Assembly: GCA_004552305.1 (NCBI GenBank)
Contig: SFOX01000034.1
Span: forward strand, 1-13,990
DNA length: 13,990 bases
DNA from: Subdoligranulum variabile
GTDB taxonomy: Bacteria > Bacillota > Clostridia > Oscillospirales > Ruminococcaceae
Reading direction: 5' to 3'
The notes beneath the pieces are model-generated. The model was not told the DNA's origin, ran no database searches, and saw only the letters and a program-made list of their open reading frames with translations. Of the stretch, positions 1 through 6,935 are shown piece by piece; the first letter of the stretch is position 1; each line of letters starts with the position of its first letter. The position numbers and the translations under genes are program-made.

Positions 1-134
1 AGGAATCGAACAGGGCGGCGCACCGCAGTGCGCAACCAATGCCCCGGTGGGGCATTGGTTAGCCCGCGGGAGATTCCCGCCGGGTCAAAAGGAAGCAGCG
101 GCCTTGCCGAAGTGCGAGGAATCGAACAGGGCGG
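1..134. repeat. Structured 116-bp repeat, copy 1 (5' end cut by window) plus first bases of a next unit
   Basis: Positions 1-134 match 448-581 without gaps, with about 7 mismatches. The unit period is 116 bp, because the 21-nt boundary word (GCGAGGAATCGAAC followed by AGGGCGG) recurs at 114-134, 445-465 and 561-581. The unit folds into three consecutive hairpins: GCGCAC/GTGCGC at 18-33, a 12-bp stem AACCAATGCCCC/GGGGCATTGGTT at 34-60 with a 3-nt loop, and GCGGGA/TCCCGC at 66-80, extended by CCC/GGG across a bulged C. No open frame with a ribosome binding site is present. It resembles an intergenic palindromic repeat family; its identity is not known to me. Confidence 0.85.
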
Positions 135-207
135 GAATACTCCTATGGAGGAGCCGCAAGGACGATGTCGAATGCCGGGATTTTTCTTGATTTTCCAAAA
201 TTTCCCC

Positions 208-236
208 TTGACAAGGAAACAGAATATCGCTATAAT
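208..236 (+). promoter_or_regulatory. Consensus sigma-A promoter of the 5S/tRNA chimera
   Basis: TTGACA at 208-213 and TATAAT at 231-236 are separated by exactly 17 bp, a perfect match to the housekeeping consensus. Transcription should start near 243, about 25 nt before the 5S-like sequence. Such a strong promoter is typical of stable RNA genes and suggests the unit is, or recently was, highly transcribed. Confidence 0.9.
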
Positions 237-267
237 CTAAAAAGAGAAATTTGGCAATGACCGAATA

Positions 268-370
<103 letters not shown>

Positions 371-400
371 ACGTGGGTTCGATTCCCGCACGGGTCACCA
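371..400 (+). pseudogene. 3' fragment of a tRNA (T arm, acceptor 3' strand, CCA), probably tRNA-Lys
   Basis: The T stem is GTGGG (373-377) with CCCGC (385-389) around the loop TTCGATT (378-384). ACGGGTC (390-396) is the acceptor 3' strand, followed by discriminator A397 and an encoded CCA at 398-400. The D arm, anticodon arm and 5' acceptor strand are absent; the bases directly upstream are 5S rRNA. The missing 5' strand would read GACCCGT, which fits clostridial tRNA-Lys from memory, so the identity is an inference. Without the 5' half it cannot act as a tRNA. Confidence 0.85.
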
Positions 401-434
401 AAAAATTCCTCATCTTAGGATGAGGAATTTTTTT
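401..434 (+). terminator. Rho-independent terminator of the 5S/tRNA chimera
   Basis: TTCCTCATC (406-414) pairs with GATGAGGAA (419-427) around the loop TTAG. It is preceded by an A run and followed by seven T (428-434), extending the stem with A-T pairs. It starts directly after the CCA of the tRNA fragment, as expected for a real tRNA gene end. Confidence 0.92.
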
Positions 435-444
435 GTGCTTCCGT

Positions 445-590
445 GCGAGGAATCGAACAGGGCGGCGCACCGCAGTGCGCAACCAATGCCCCGGTGGGGC
501 ATTGGTTAGCCCGCGGGAGATTCTCGCCGGGTCAAAAGAAAGCAGCAGTTTTGCCGAGGAGCGAGGAATCGAACAGGGCGGCGCACCGCC
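445..590. repeat. Structured 116-bp repeat, copy 2, followed by a truncated third unit
   Basis: A complete unit runs from 445 to 560, and a new unit starts at 561 but stops after about 30 bases, near 590, just before the acetyltransferase leader. The three hairpins of copy 1 are all kept. One of the few differences (C at 77, T at 524) lies inside the third stem and turns a G-C pair into G-T, so pairing is preserved. The truncated third unit, like the stub at 114-134, shows that partial units end shortly after the boundary word. Confidence 0.85.
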
Positions 591-615
591 ACTGTAAAAC
601 AAGAAAGGACACGCT

Positions 616-1119
616 ATGCAGCCACAACAACTATCACAGCGATATACCGTGCGGCGGCTGACACCCGCCGATGCCGAGGCGGTGCTGGCGTTGGCGGCGC
701 AGAATGAGATTTTCTACCGCTATCATCCGCCGCTGCCCACGGTGCAGAGAATCACCGAGGATATGACCGCACTGCCGCGCGGCACAACGATGCAGGACAA
801 ATACTTTGTCGGCTTTTTTGCGGGGGACCGCCTTGTTGCGGTGATGGATTTGATTTTAAACTACCCGCAGTCGGGTACGGCGCTTGTTGGGTGGCTGATC
901 ACCGACACGGCTGGGCAGGGCAGGGGACGTGGCTCTGCGCTGATGCAGGAATGCGAAGCGGCGCTGGCGGCACAGGGCTGCCGCAAAATGCGGCTGGCGG
1001 TAGACAAGGGCAACCCGCAAAGCGCCGCCTTCTGGCGCAAAAACGGCTATGCGTTCACCGGGCAGGAATTCCCCAACGAACACGGTGCGTATCTGCCGAT
1101 GGAAAAGTCGCTGGCTTGA
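616..1119 (+). CDS. GNAT family N-acetyltransferase
   Basis: A 167-residue protein of the usual size for a single-domain GCN5-related acetyltransferase, which moves an acetyl group from acetyl-CoA to an amine; the acceptor cannot be told from sequence. The acetyl-CoA pyrophosphate loop (motif A) is AGQGRGRGSAL at about residues 99-109, preceded by the strand GTALVGWLI. Motif B is NPQSAAFWRKNGY at 133-145, the typical closing helix and strand. The N-terminal YTVRRLTPADAEAVLAL (10-26) is the standard first strand and helix. The ATG at 616 is preceded by AGAAAGGA six bases away. There is no obvious partner gene: the next gene has its own promoter. It lies just downstream of the truncated repeat unit, and no clear promoter was found for it. 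Confidence 0.9.
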   Translation: MQPQQLSQRYTVRRLTPADAEAVLALAAQNEIFYRYHPPLPTVQRITEDMTALPRGTTMQDKYFVGFFAGDRLVAVMDLILNYPQSGTALVGWLITDTAGQGRGRGSALMQECEAALAAQGCRKMRLAVDKGNPQSAAFWRKNGYAFTGQEFPNEHGAYLPMEKSLA

Positions 1120-1148
1120 CAAGCGACAGGGAATTTTGAAAAATATGG

Positions 1149-1177
1149 TTGCAGTTCCGCGATATGCGCTATATAAT
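1149..1177 (+). promoter_or_regulatory. Sigma-A promoter of the DivIVA-like gene
   Basis: TTGCAG at 1149-1154 and TATAAT at 1172-1177 lie 17 bp apart, placing the start near 1184 and giving a leader of about 65 nt. Confidence 0.8.
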
Positions 1178-1192
1178 AGATATATATACCTT

Positions 1193-1208
1193 TGTTCCTG
1201 CGGGAACA
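1193..1208. promoter_or_regulatory. Inverted repeat just downstream of the start site, possible operator
   Basis: TGTTCC and GGAACA form a perfect 6-bp inverted repeat around TGCG, about 10 nt after the predicted transcription start. The position would suit a repressor site or a small leader hairpin. The half-sites run opposite to the GAAC...GTTC arrangement of Gram-positive LexA boxes, so LexA is not proposed. Confidence 0.35.
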
Positions 1209-1248
1209 GCTGACAGGATGCGCATAAAAGACGAGAGGACCTGCCGAA

Positions 1249-2610
1249 ATGTTCAAGATCGATGTCAACGACTACTTAGAAAAAAGCGCAATGCGCAAGG
1301 CGCGCTTTGGCGGCTATGAGCCGGACGATGTGCGCCGCGCGATGCGTGAGCTTTGCGCTGCCTACGAGCAAGCCTTGGCGGATGCCGAAAAACAACAGCA
1401 GGAAAGCCGCGCCGAGTCGGACGCACTGCGCCGCCGCTGCCAGACCCTGCTGGGGCAGGTGCAGAGCCTGACCGCGCAAAATGCCACGCTGGCAGCCAAG
1501 GCGGACAAGCTGAACGGCGAGCAGATCGACTGGGAAACGCGCTACAACAAGGTGCAGGAGCGCAACCACTCCCTGAGCGACCAGGTCGCCGTGCTGCGGC
1601 TGAAAAACAACGACCTTGTGCGCGAAAACTCTGAGCTGGCAGAAAAAGCTGCCGATGCCGCCGCCGCGCTGCGCATTAAGGGACGCGCACACGATGACGC
1701 CCGCAAGCAGTTGGAGGAGGATCGCAACTCCATCATTGCCGGGGCGCATTATGACGGCGATGTCATCCGCCGCGAGGCAAAGGCGGAGGCGGACAGCGTG
1801 TTGCTGCACGCCGATGCCAAAGCCAAAGCCATTGAAAAGCTGGCGCGTGAGCAGGCTGCCCAAGAGGCATCCAAGCTGGTGCAGGCTGCCGCGGACGAAG
1901 CGCGCGAGATCCAGAACGCCCACCGCCTGCGGTTGGAGGATTTGAAGCGCTGTGTAGCAGAAATGGAAGAAAAACGCACAGCAGCGTTGGATATTATGGC
2001 AAAGCTGGTGGGGGAACTGCAGGAAGTGCAGGACTTTGCCCGCCGCAACAATGTGCCGCTGCCGGAGCAGATGGAGATCCCCGAGGTCGCCGAGTTGCCG
2101 GAGCTTACGCTGCCGGAGGATAAGATCGACAGCGAGGCGGAAAAGCTGTATGAGCAGGAGCATCCTGCCCCGACCCCTGCAGCCGAAACACCTGACGAAC
2201 CCGAACAGCCAGCCGAAAAGGACCCGGCACCGCTGCCCGCTGCCGAGGAGAAACCCCCGACACAGCCGCCCGTGGTAAAGCCGGTCGTGCGCCCTGTGAT
2301 CCGCCCGGTGGCAGCGTCCGTAGACCGAGATGCCGCCCCCCAAAAGGAAAAAGTGGAAATTCCGGGTGCAATCTTCTCCTACCCCATTGTCCACCCCGAG
2401 GAGGAAACCAAACTGGGGGACGAAACGCCCCCGGCAGCCGCCCCGCTGGCACCCGTTATGCCCGATTGGCTGGATGAGGATGGCGATGAGCTGGGGCGGG
2501 ACAGCGATATTTACCTGATCCCCGACAAGAAAAACAAGCCCGACCCGCGGCGCCGCAAGGCAATCCTTGCGATGCGCAGCCTGCGCAAAAAACTGACGGC
2601 GTTGGCGTGA
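1249..2610 (+). CDS. DivIVA-like coiled-coil protein with proline-rich linker
   Basis: The 453-residue product starts with a short domain resembling the DivIVA membrane-targeting head: RFGGYEPDDVRRAMREL at about 19-35 echoes the DivIVA pattern F-x-GY-x-x-D-V. A long charged coiled coil follows (roughly residues 36-270, rich in E, K, R, A and Q), then a proline-rich stretch (about 305-355) and a basic C-terminus (PDPRRRKAILAMRSLRKKL). No membrane segment or signal peptide is seen. DivIVA and GpsB proteins recruit cell-division or envelope machinery to curved membrane; a scaffold role is inferred here. The Arg next to the membrane-inserting Phe of B. subtilis DivIVA is Gly21, and the protein is much longer than classical DivIVA. 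The ATG at 1249 has AGAGGA nine bases upstream. It stands alone between its own promoter and a terminator. Confidence 0.7.
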   Translation: MFKIDVNDYLEKSAMRKARFGGYEPDDVRRAMRELCAAYEQALADAEKQQQESRAESDALRRRCQTLLGQVQSLTAQNATLAAKADKLNGEQIDWETRYNKVQERNHSLSDQVAVLRLKNNDLVRENSELAEKAADAAAALRIKGRAHDDARKQLEEDRNSIIAGAHYDGDVIRREAKAEADSVLLHADAKAKAIEKLAREQAAQEASKLVQAAADEAREIQNAHRLRLEDLKRCVAEMEEKRTAALDIMAKLVGELQEVQDFARRNNVPLPEQMEIPEVAELPELTLPEDKIDSEAEKLYEQEHPAPTPAAETPDEPEQPAEKDPAPLPAAEEKPPTQPPVVKPVVRPVIRPVAASVDRDAAPQKEKVEIPGAIFSYPIVHPEEETKLGDETPPAAAPLAPVMPDWLDEDGDELGRDSDIYLIPDKKNKPDPRRRKAILAMRSLRKKLTALA

Positions 2611-2613
2611 TAT

Positions 2614-2660
2614 AAAAAAAGCAGCCCCTGCCCCGGCGCAAGCCGGGGCAGGGGCATTTT
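2614..2660. terminator. Bidirectional terminator between convergent genes
   Basis: A perfect 14-bp GC-rich stem, GCCCCTGCCCCGGC (2624-2637) with its complement (2642-2655), encloses the GNRA-type loop GCAA. Seven A's (2614-2620) precede it and TTTT follows, so it can stop transcription of the DivIVA-like gene on plus and of the AlaX-TrmB-CmpB operon on minus. Confidence 0.92.
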
Positions 2661-2682
2661 GCCTGTTTGTTTGACTGAAAAT

Positions 2683-3651
2683 TTATTTGCGCAGCTTGTC
2701 GGCAGCGGCGTTGCGTGCCGTGGCGGCTGCCTGCTTGGCGGCATCGGCGGCATCGGCGGCAGCTTCCTTGGCGGATTGTGCCAGACGCTGCAGGCGGCGC
2801 AGCGCCTCGCGGGTGGTGGTCAGAGAATCCTCATACCGCGCGCTGTACATATCGGGGAAGGCGCGCAGCAGGCGGCGTGCGCCGACATGGTCGCGGTCGA
2901 TGGCGTGCAGGCGCTCGCGGGCTTCGCCGGCGCGGGCGGTCAGCTCGGCACGCAGCTCGGCGGCGTTCTCGCGCCCTTCCAGCTTGGCAAGCGCCAGCTG
3001 CAGCTTTTGCTCGTCAAAAAAGGTGTCAACGGTCATAGCACCCGTTCCCAGAATCGTGGTCATCCGGTCACTGGTCATCCGCAGACGGGCGCGCAGCTCG
3101 TCAATTTCGGCAAGGCGCTGGTTTAGCCCGGCAGCGGCGGCAGCGGACACGACCGCATCCACGGCAAATACGACCAGCAGCACACAGTCGATGGGCAGCA
3201 TCACCCGCACCGGCATCGGTGCGGCGGCGCGGACAAAAAACGGATGCACCACCTTGACCATCAGCACGCTGCCCAAGCCCCACAGCAGGCTGAACAGCGG
3301 GCAGATGTAGCCGCCCAGATTGAATCTGCGGTGGGAGTAATCCCACCAGCGAATGTGGAAGATTTGGAACAGCGTCCACCCGCCGATCAGCTCAATGGTC
3401 GTGGTCAGCACCATACCGACCACAAAGACCGTGCCGGCGCTGATGTCCTGTATGTCATGCCGGGGCAGCAGCCGGAAGCTGTTGACCAGCGCCACCATGC
3501 CAAAGCCGTAAATCGGGCAGATGGGTCCGCACAGGAACCCGCGGTTGACAAGGCGATGCTCCTTGACAGCGGCAAATACGACCTCTACACACCAGCCGAT
3601 GCAGCTGTAGATAAAAAACCAGAACACCGCCTGCACCAAAACCTCATACAT
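2683..3651 (-). CDS. CmpB-type (putative ABC-transporter type IV) membrane protein with long helical tail
   Basis: The first ~175 residues match the clostridial family usually named putative ABC-transporter type IV (CmpB-like): FWFFIYSCIGWCVEVVF (10-26), NRGFLCGPICPIYGFGMVAL (36-55), TTIELIGGWTLFQIF (84-98), RWWDYSHRRFNLGGYICP (101-118) and LWGLGS. About five hydrophobic segments are visible. The transport role attached to the family name is unproven. Residues ~176-322 form a soluble Ala/Glu/Arg-rich helical tail, longer than I expect for the family, ending in an Ala/Lys-rich stretch. The start codon overlaps the end of trmB (ATGTATGA), and its ribosome binding site AGGAGGAG lies in the trmB coding sequence, so translation is probably coupled. 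It is last in the operon and followed by the bidirectional terminator. Confidence 0.8.
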   Translation of the reverse strand: MYEVLVQAVFWFFIYSCIGWCVEVVFAAVKEHRLVNRGFLCGPICPIYGFGMVALVNSFRLLPRHDIQDISAGTVFVVGMVLTTTIELIGGWTLFQIFHIRWWDYSHRRFNLGGYICPLFSLLWGLGSVLMVKVVHPFFVRAAAPMPVRVMLPIDCVLLVVFAVDAVVSAAAAAGLNQRLAEIDELRARLRMTSDRMTTILGTGAMTVDTFFDEQKLQLALAKLEGRENAAELRAELTARAGEARERLHAIDRDHVGARRLLRAFPDMYSARYEDSLTTTREALRRLQRLAQSAKEAAADAADAAKQAAATARNAAADKLRK

Positions 3652-4375
3652 CCTCCGGCTCCTCCTGCTGTTTGGCCAGCGCCTTCGGCTCGACCCACGT
3701 CACGGCGCTGTCGGAGGCTTTGCGGGCAATCAGCGCCTTGATGGGAATGCCCTGCTCGCTGAACATCCCCTCATGCTCGGTGCGCAGGTTCCACGCCGGT
3801 TCGTCGGCGTGCAGGTCAAAGGTCTGCCAGGTAATTTCAAACCCGGCGGCGGGGAAGTACGACAGGCTGTCGCGGAACAGGTCGTCGTCATCGGTCTTGA
3901 AATAAATTTCTGCACCCTCGTCCATCAGGTTACGGTATTGCAGCAGCTGGCGGGGATGGGTCAGCCGGTGCTTGTTGCTGCCGGCGTTTTTGCTCCACGG
4001 GTTGCAGAAGTTGATGTAAATGCGGCTGACGCGGTCCGCGGGGGAGAAAGCGTTGCCCAAGCGCTCAATATCCAGGCTGGCGATTTTGACGTTATCGGGG
4101 GCAAGACCGCGCTCGGCATAGGCGGCTTCGACCTTGCGCTTGGCTAAAATCAGCACCTTGTCGGTGATGTCAATGCCCAGATAGTTGATGTCGGGGTGTT
4201 GGGGCGCCAGCTGCGCCAAAAAGCCGCCCTTGCCGCAGCCCAGCTCCAGATGCCACGGCTGGTCGGGGCGGGCGTAGGTTTCGTGCCAATGCCCGGCGTG
4301 GGTCAGCGGCTCGTGTACATGGAAATCGCACGCCAGCAGTTCGGGGCGGGCATAGGGCTTGAATCTCATTCGCAT
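3644..4375 (-). CDS. trmB: tRNA (guanine-N7-)-methyltransferase
   Basis: This SAM-dependent enzyme makes m7G46 in the tRNA variable loop. The 243-residue length is normal. The SAM-binding loop is HLELGCGKGGF (42-52), followed by NYLGIDI (64-70). The TrmB signature region is IYINFCNPWSKNAGSNKHRL (119-138), and the conserved C-terminal TEHEGMFSEQGIPI is at 199-212. The family usually has FPDPWPKKRH-x-KRR; here the Asp often described as catalytic aligns with Asn125, and the following basic run is altered. I believe Asn variants occur in some Clostridia but cannot check. The ATG at 4375 has CAGGAG nine bases upstream, right at the end of the alanyl-tRNA editing gene (6-nt gap). The neighbouring tRNA editing gene supports a tRNA-quality operon. 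Confidence 0.93.
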   Translation of the reverse strand: MRMRFKPYARPELLACDFHVHEPLTHAGHWHETYARPDQPWHLELGCGKGGFLAQLAPQHPDINYLGIDITDKVLILAKRKVEAAYAERGLAPDNVKIASLDIERLGNAFSPADRVSRIYINFCNPWSKNAGSNKHRLTHPRQLLQYRNLMDEGAEIYFKTDDDDLFRDSLSYFPAAGFEITWQTFDLHADEPAWNLRTEHEGMFSEQGIPIKALIARKASDSAVTWVEPKALAKQQEEPEDV

Positions 4376-4381
4376 AGTGGT

Positions 4382-5542
4382 TTACTCCTGTCCGTAATGG
4401 TGTATAAAAGTGCATAGCTGTGTAAAATCTGCTGCTGCCAGGCTGCCTTGGCAAAAGGCGGGCTTGCCGCCGCCGCGCCCGGCAAAGGCGGCGTTCAGCG
4501 CCTTGCACAGGGGGCGCACATCGCCCGCAGCACCGCCGACCAGTGCATACGCCAGCCCCTGCCCGCCGGGGGCAGCGGCGCAGCAGACAGCGCCGGTTTT
4601 TTCGGCAACGGCTGCGGCAATGCGGCGCAGACCGTCCCCGTCTGCCCCTTCTGCCCACAAAGCGGCGGGCTGACCGGGTATGGCGTTCGCGGCGTAGCTG
4701 TCCGCCAAGGCGTTTTGCAGCGCGGCCAGCCGCTGTTTGAGCGCAGCCTCCCCGCTTTGCAGGCGTGCCAGCGCCGGGGCAAGGCTGCCCACCGGGCTGC
4801 TGAGCGCCCGCCCGGCGGCTTCGCAATCTGCCCAAGCGGCGGACACGGCGTCATAGGCGCGCTGCCCGCAGGCAACCGCCAGCCGCATCCCGACCTTGTA
4901 GTGCTGGGCGCTGATGATTTTGATCAGCCCCACCTCGCCGGTGCGGGCAAGGTGGGTGCCGCAGCAGGCGCAGCGATCGCCGCCCGCTTCGACCAGACGC
5001 ACCGCGCCGTCAATTTCTTTTTTGCTGCGGTATTCGGTTGCTGCCAGCGCTTCGGCATCGGGGACATAGCAGCGCACGGGGGTGTCGGCGCGCACGGCGG
5101 CATTGGCGGCTGCCTCGGCCTGTGCCAGCTGGACGGCGGTCAGCGGGATGCTGGTGTCCATCCGCACATAGGGCGTGCCGATGTGAAAGCCCACGTTTTC
5201 GGCACCGAACAGGCGGTGCAGTGCGCCGCTTAAAATATGCTCGCCGGTGTGCTGCTGCATGGCATCCAGCCGCCGCGCCCAGTCCAGACACCCCGCAACG
5301 GTCTGCCCCACGGGCAGCGGCGCGTCGGTGAGGTGGGTCACGGTTTCGCCGTCGGTGCGCACGTCCAGAACCTTGGCACCGCCCAGCGTGCCGAGGTCGC
5401 AGGGCTGACCGCCCCCTTCGGGAAAAAACGCCGTGCGGTCCAAAACGACGGCGAACGCCTCACCCTGTGGGGTGCAGCTGAGGACGACAGCGTTGAATTC
5501 CTGCACATAAGCATCGGTTTCGTATAATTTTTGTGTTGCCAA
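4382..5542 (-). CDS. Alanyl-tRNA editing protein, AlaX type with DHHA1 domain
   Basis: A free-standing relative of the alanyl-tRNA synthetase editing domain, expected to hydrolyse Ser- or Gly-mischarged tRNA-Ala. Order of parts: a small N-terminal barrel with the FFPEGGGQPCDLGTL motif (39-53), the zinc site HTGEH (98-102), its second half CCGTH (193-197), a helical linker (about 220-280), and a C-terminal DHHA1-type domain ending in GRGGGKPAFCQGS. The length of 386 fits the long AlaX class. Translation starts at a TTG (5540-5542): no ATG or GTG is well placed, while a strong AAGGGAGG sits eight bases upstream. It leads the operon with trmB and the CmpB-like gene and is divergent from the lipoprotein-malQ unit. 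Confidence 0.9.
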   Translation of the reverse strand: MATQKLYETDAYVQEFNAVVLSCTPQGEAFAVVLDRTAFFPEGGGQPCDLGTLGGAKVLDVRTDGETVTHLTDAPLPVGQTVAGCLDWARRLDAMQQHTGEHILSGALHRLFGAENVGFHIGTPYVRMDTSIPLTAVQLAQAEAAANAAVRADTPVRCYVPDAEALAATEYRSKKEIDGAVRLVEAGGDRCACCGTHLARTGEVGLIKIISAQHYKVGMRLAVACGQRAYDAVSAAWADCEAAGRALSSPVGSLAPALARLQSGEAALKQRLAALQNALADSYAANAIPGQPAALWAEGADGDGLRRIAAAVAEKTGAVCCAAAPGGQGLAYALVGGAAGDVRPLCKALNAAFAGRGGGKPAFCQGSLAAADFTQLCTFIHHYGQE

Positions 5543-5550
5543 ACGGGCAA

Positions 5551-5558
5551 CCTCCCTT
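5551..5558 (-). promoter_or_regulatory. Ribosome binding site that fixes the TTG start of the AlaX gene
   Basis: Read on the minus strand the sequence is AAGGGAGG, an almost complete Shine-Dalgarno, eight bases before TTG at 5542-5540. The reading frame has no better start nearby. Confidence 0.8.
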
Positions 5559-5577
5559 ATTTTTTAGAATTTTATCT

Positions 5578-5586
5578 ATTATAACA
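5578..5586 (-). promoter_or_regulatory. Extended -10 promoter of the AlaX-trmB-CmpB operon
   Basis: On the minus strand TGTTATAAT (TGn plus TATAAT) lies about 36 bp before the TTG start codon. The -35 position holds only a T-rich hexamer, which is acceptable with an extended -10. Only about 34 bp separate it from the -10 of the opposite promoter, so the two units are back to back. Confidence 0.65.
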
Positions 5587-5597
5587 CAAAACAGGTG

Positions 5598-5626
5598 TGG
5601 AAAAAACCTCTGGAATCATTTATAAT
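5598..5626 (+). promoter_or_regulatory. Promoter of the lipoprotein-malQ unit
   Basis: TATAAT at 5621-5626, with TGGAAA (4 of 6 to consensus) 17 bp upstream at 5598-5603, places the start near 5633. That start lies on top of an upstream in-frame ATG at 5635, which argues for the later start codon at 5671. Confidence 0.65.
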
Positions 5627-5670
5627 AAAGAAAGATGAAAAATTCTGCCCTTTACAGAGGAGCAAACACT

Positions 5671-6903
5671 ATGCAAACGATCAAAAAAATCATCGCCGCG
5701 CTGGCGGCGGCGTCGCTGCTGGCGGGATGCACTGCTGCGCAGACGGTGTCCTCCGGCTCGGTACAGGAAATCGACCCCCCGGCGGCGCAGACGCTGACCG
5801 CCTACGCCGACCCGGCGCTGCTTCCGGCCTTGCAGGCGTACAGCACCGCGCAGGATGTTGCGCTGCAAACCGGGGACCGCACCGCCGCCCTGCTGCTGAC
5901 CGACTATAAGCCCGATGGCGTGCAGGCGCTGCCGATGCACAGCGACACCCTGCTGCAGGCTGCCGCCGACCGCGCCGGTGCCGCCGATGCCGACAGCCTG
6001 CCGATGGGCAGCTGCCTGTACGGCTACTGGGCCAACGAGGCGGCGCTGACCGCCCTGCTGGGCGAAAACGCCGTGACGGCGCTGCAAAATGCCTCTTGGG
6101 CAGAGTGGAGCGCCTTTGTCGAAACGCTGTCCGCCTGGCTGGCAGAACCCAAGGCACTCCGGGTGACGCTCGGCGGCAGCGACTACACCCTGCCCGCGCA
6201 GCGCCCCGCCGACGTGGCAGCCACGGCAGTGTTTGCTCCGCCCACCGATGTGGCGGCAGGCTACACCGCCGCCCTGCTGGCTGCCGACGGCAATTACACC
6301 GCCGATGCGCTGACGGCACCCGTCAACGGCGTGTACAGTGCCGTGACGCTGGAGGCGGACCATATGGCGGCAGACGGCGAGAACGCGGTGTTCCGCCGCG
6401 GCAAGCTGACCGACCTGCTGGCAGCCTACGGCAGCGATGCCTGCGAGGGACTGGCGCTGATCCCCTTTAAGTGCGAGCTGGTGGAAAGCGACCTGACCAC
6501 CGAGGAATACAACCTGACCGGTCTGCTGAACTACCCCGTGCTGGCGCGCACCGGGTGGATCACCCTGAACGCCGACGCGGACGAAGCCGCCCAAAAAGCC
6601 GCTAAGAGCGCCGTGCTGTGGCTGTACACGGGCGGCAGCGGCGAGAGCGCACTGACCGAAACGCTGGGGCTGGTCACACCGTGGAACACGGCATCCGACA
6701 CCACCGCACTGGGTGCCTTGCAGGTCGCGCAGGTGGGTACGGGCATTTTGCCCGCCACCGCCGTCAACGAAGCCACCGCCGCCGCCTTGGCGGAAAACGA
6801 AGCTGCCGTGCGCGGCACCAAGCACACGGCAGCGCAGCGTAAGGCGTTCACCGCCCGCGTGGTCGAAATTTTTGCAGCCTACGGGGAAACGCAGCCCCAA
6901 TGA
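5671..6903 (+). CDS. Lipoprotein resembling sugar ABC-transporter substrate-binding proteins
   Basis: The start is taken at 5671, where AGAGGAG lies eight bases upstream and a textbook lipoprotein signal begins: MQTIKKIIAALAAASLLAGC with lipobox LLAGC and lipidation at Cys20. An in-frame ATG at 5635 would spoil the signal peptide and lies at the predicted transcription start. The mature part (about 390 residues) resembles extracellular solute-binding proteins only loosely; the best hint is near residues 290-335, where GWITLNADADEAAQKAAKSA and WLYTGGSGESAL recall the C-terminal hinge region of sugar binders. Composition is strongly Ala-rich. malQ follows after 32 bp with no terminator, so a maltodextrin-related role is inferred, but no permease genes are in the window. 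It could also be a lipoprotein of another function. Confidence 0.65.
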   Translation: MQTIKKIIAALAAASLLAGCTAAQTVSSGSVQEIDPPAAQTLTAYADPALLPALQAYSTAQDVALQTGDRTAALLLTDYKPDGVQALPMHSDTLLQAAADRAGAADADSLPMGSCLYGYWANEAALTALLGENAVTALQNASWAEWSAFVETLSAWLAEPKALRVTLGGSDYTLPAQRPADVAATAVFAPPTDVAAGYTAALLAADGNYTADALTAPVNGVYSAVTLEADHMAADGENAVFRRGKLTDLLAAYGSDACEGLALIPFKCELVESDLTTEEYNLTGLLNYPVLARTGWITLNADADEAAQKAAKSAVLWLYTGGSGESALTETLGLVTPWNTASDTTALGALQVAQVGTGILPATAVNEATAAALAENEAAVRGTKHTAAQRKAFTARVVEIFAAYGETQPQ

Positions 6904-6935
6904 CCCGATTTTTGGAATAAGAGGAGAAAAACAAG

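Noticed and set aside
1116..1121. TTGACA at the end of the acetyltransferase gene as a -35 box
   Set aside because: No acceptable -10 lies 16-18 bp downstream; the TTGCAG/TATAAT pair further on fits better.
5635..5670. Upstream in-frame ATG for the lipoprotein gene
   Set aside because: It lies at the predicted transcription start, has no ribosome binding site, and would put 12 residues in front of a complete lipoprotein signal peptide.
5620..6900. Long minus-strand open frame opposite the lipoprotein gene
   Set aside because: Low-complexity Gly/Gln/Arg-rich translation typical of an antisense shadow in GC-rich DNA; the plus frame has a signal peptide, RBS and promoter.
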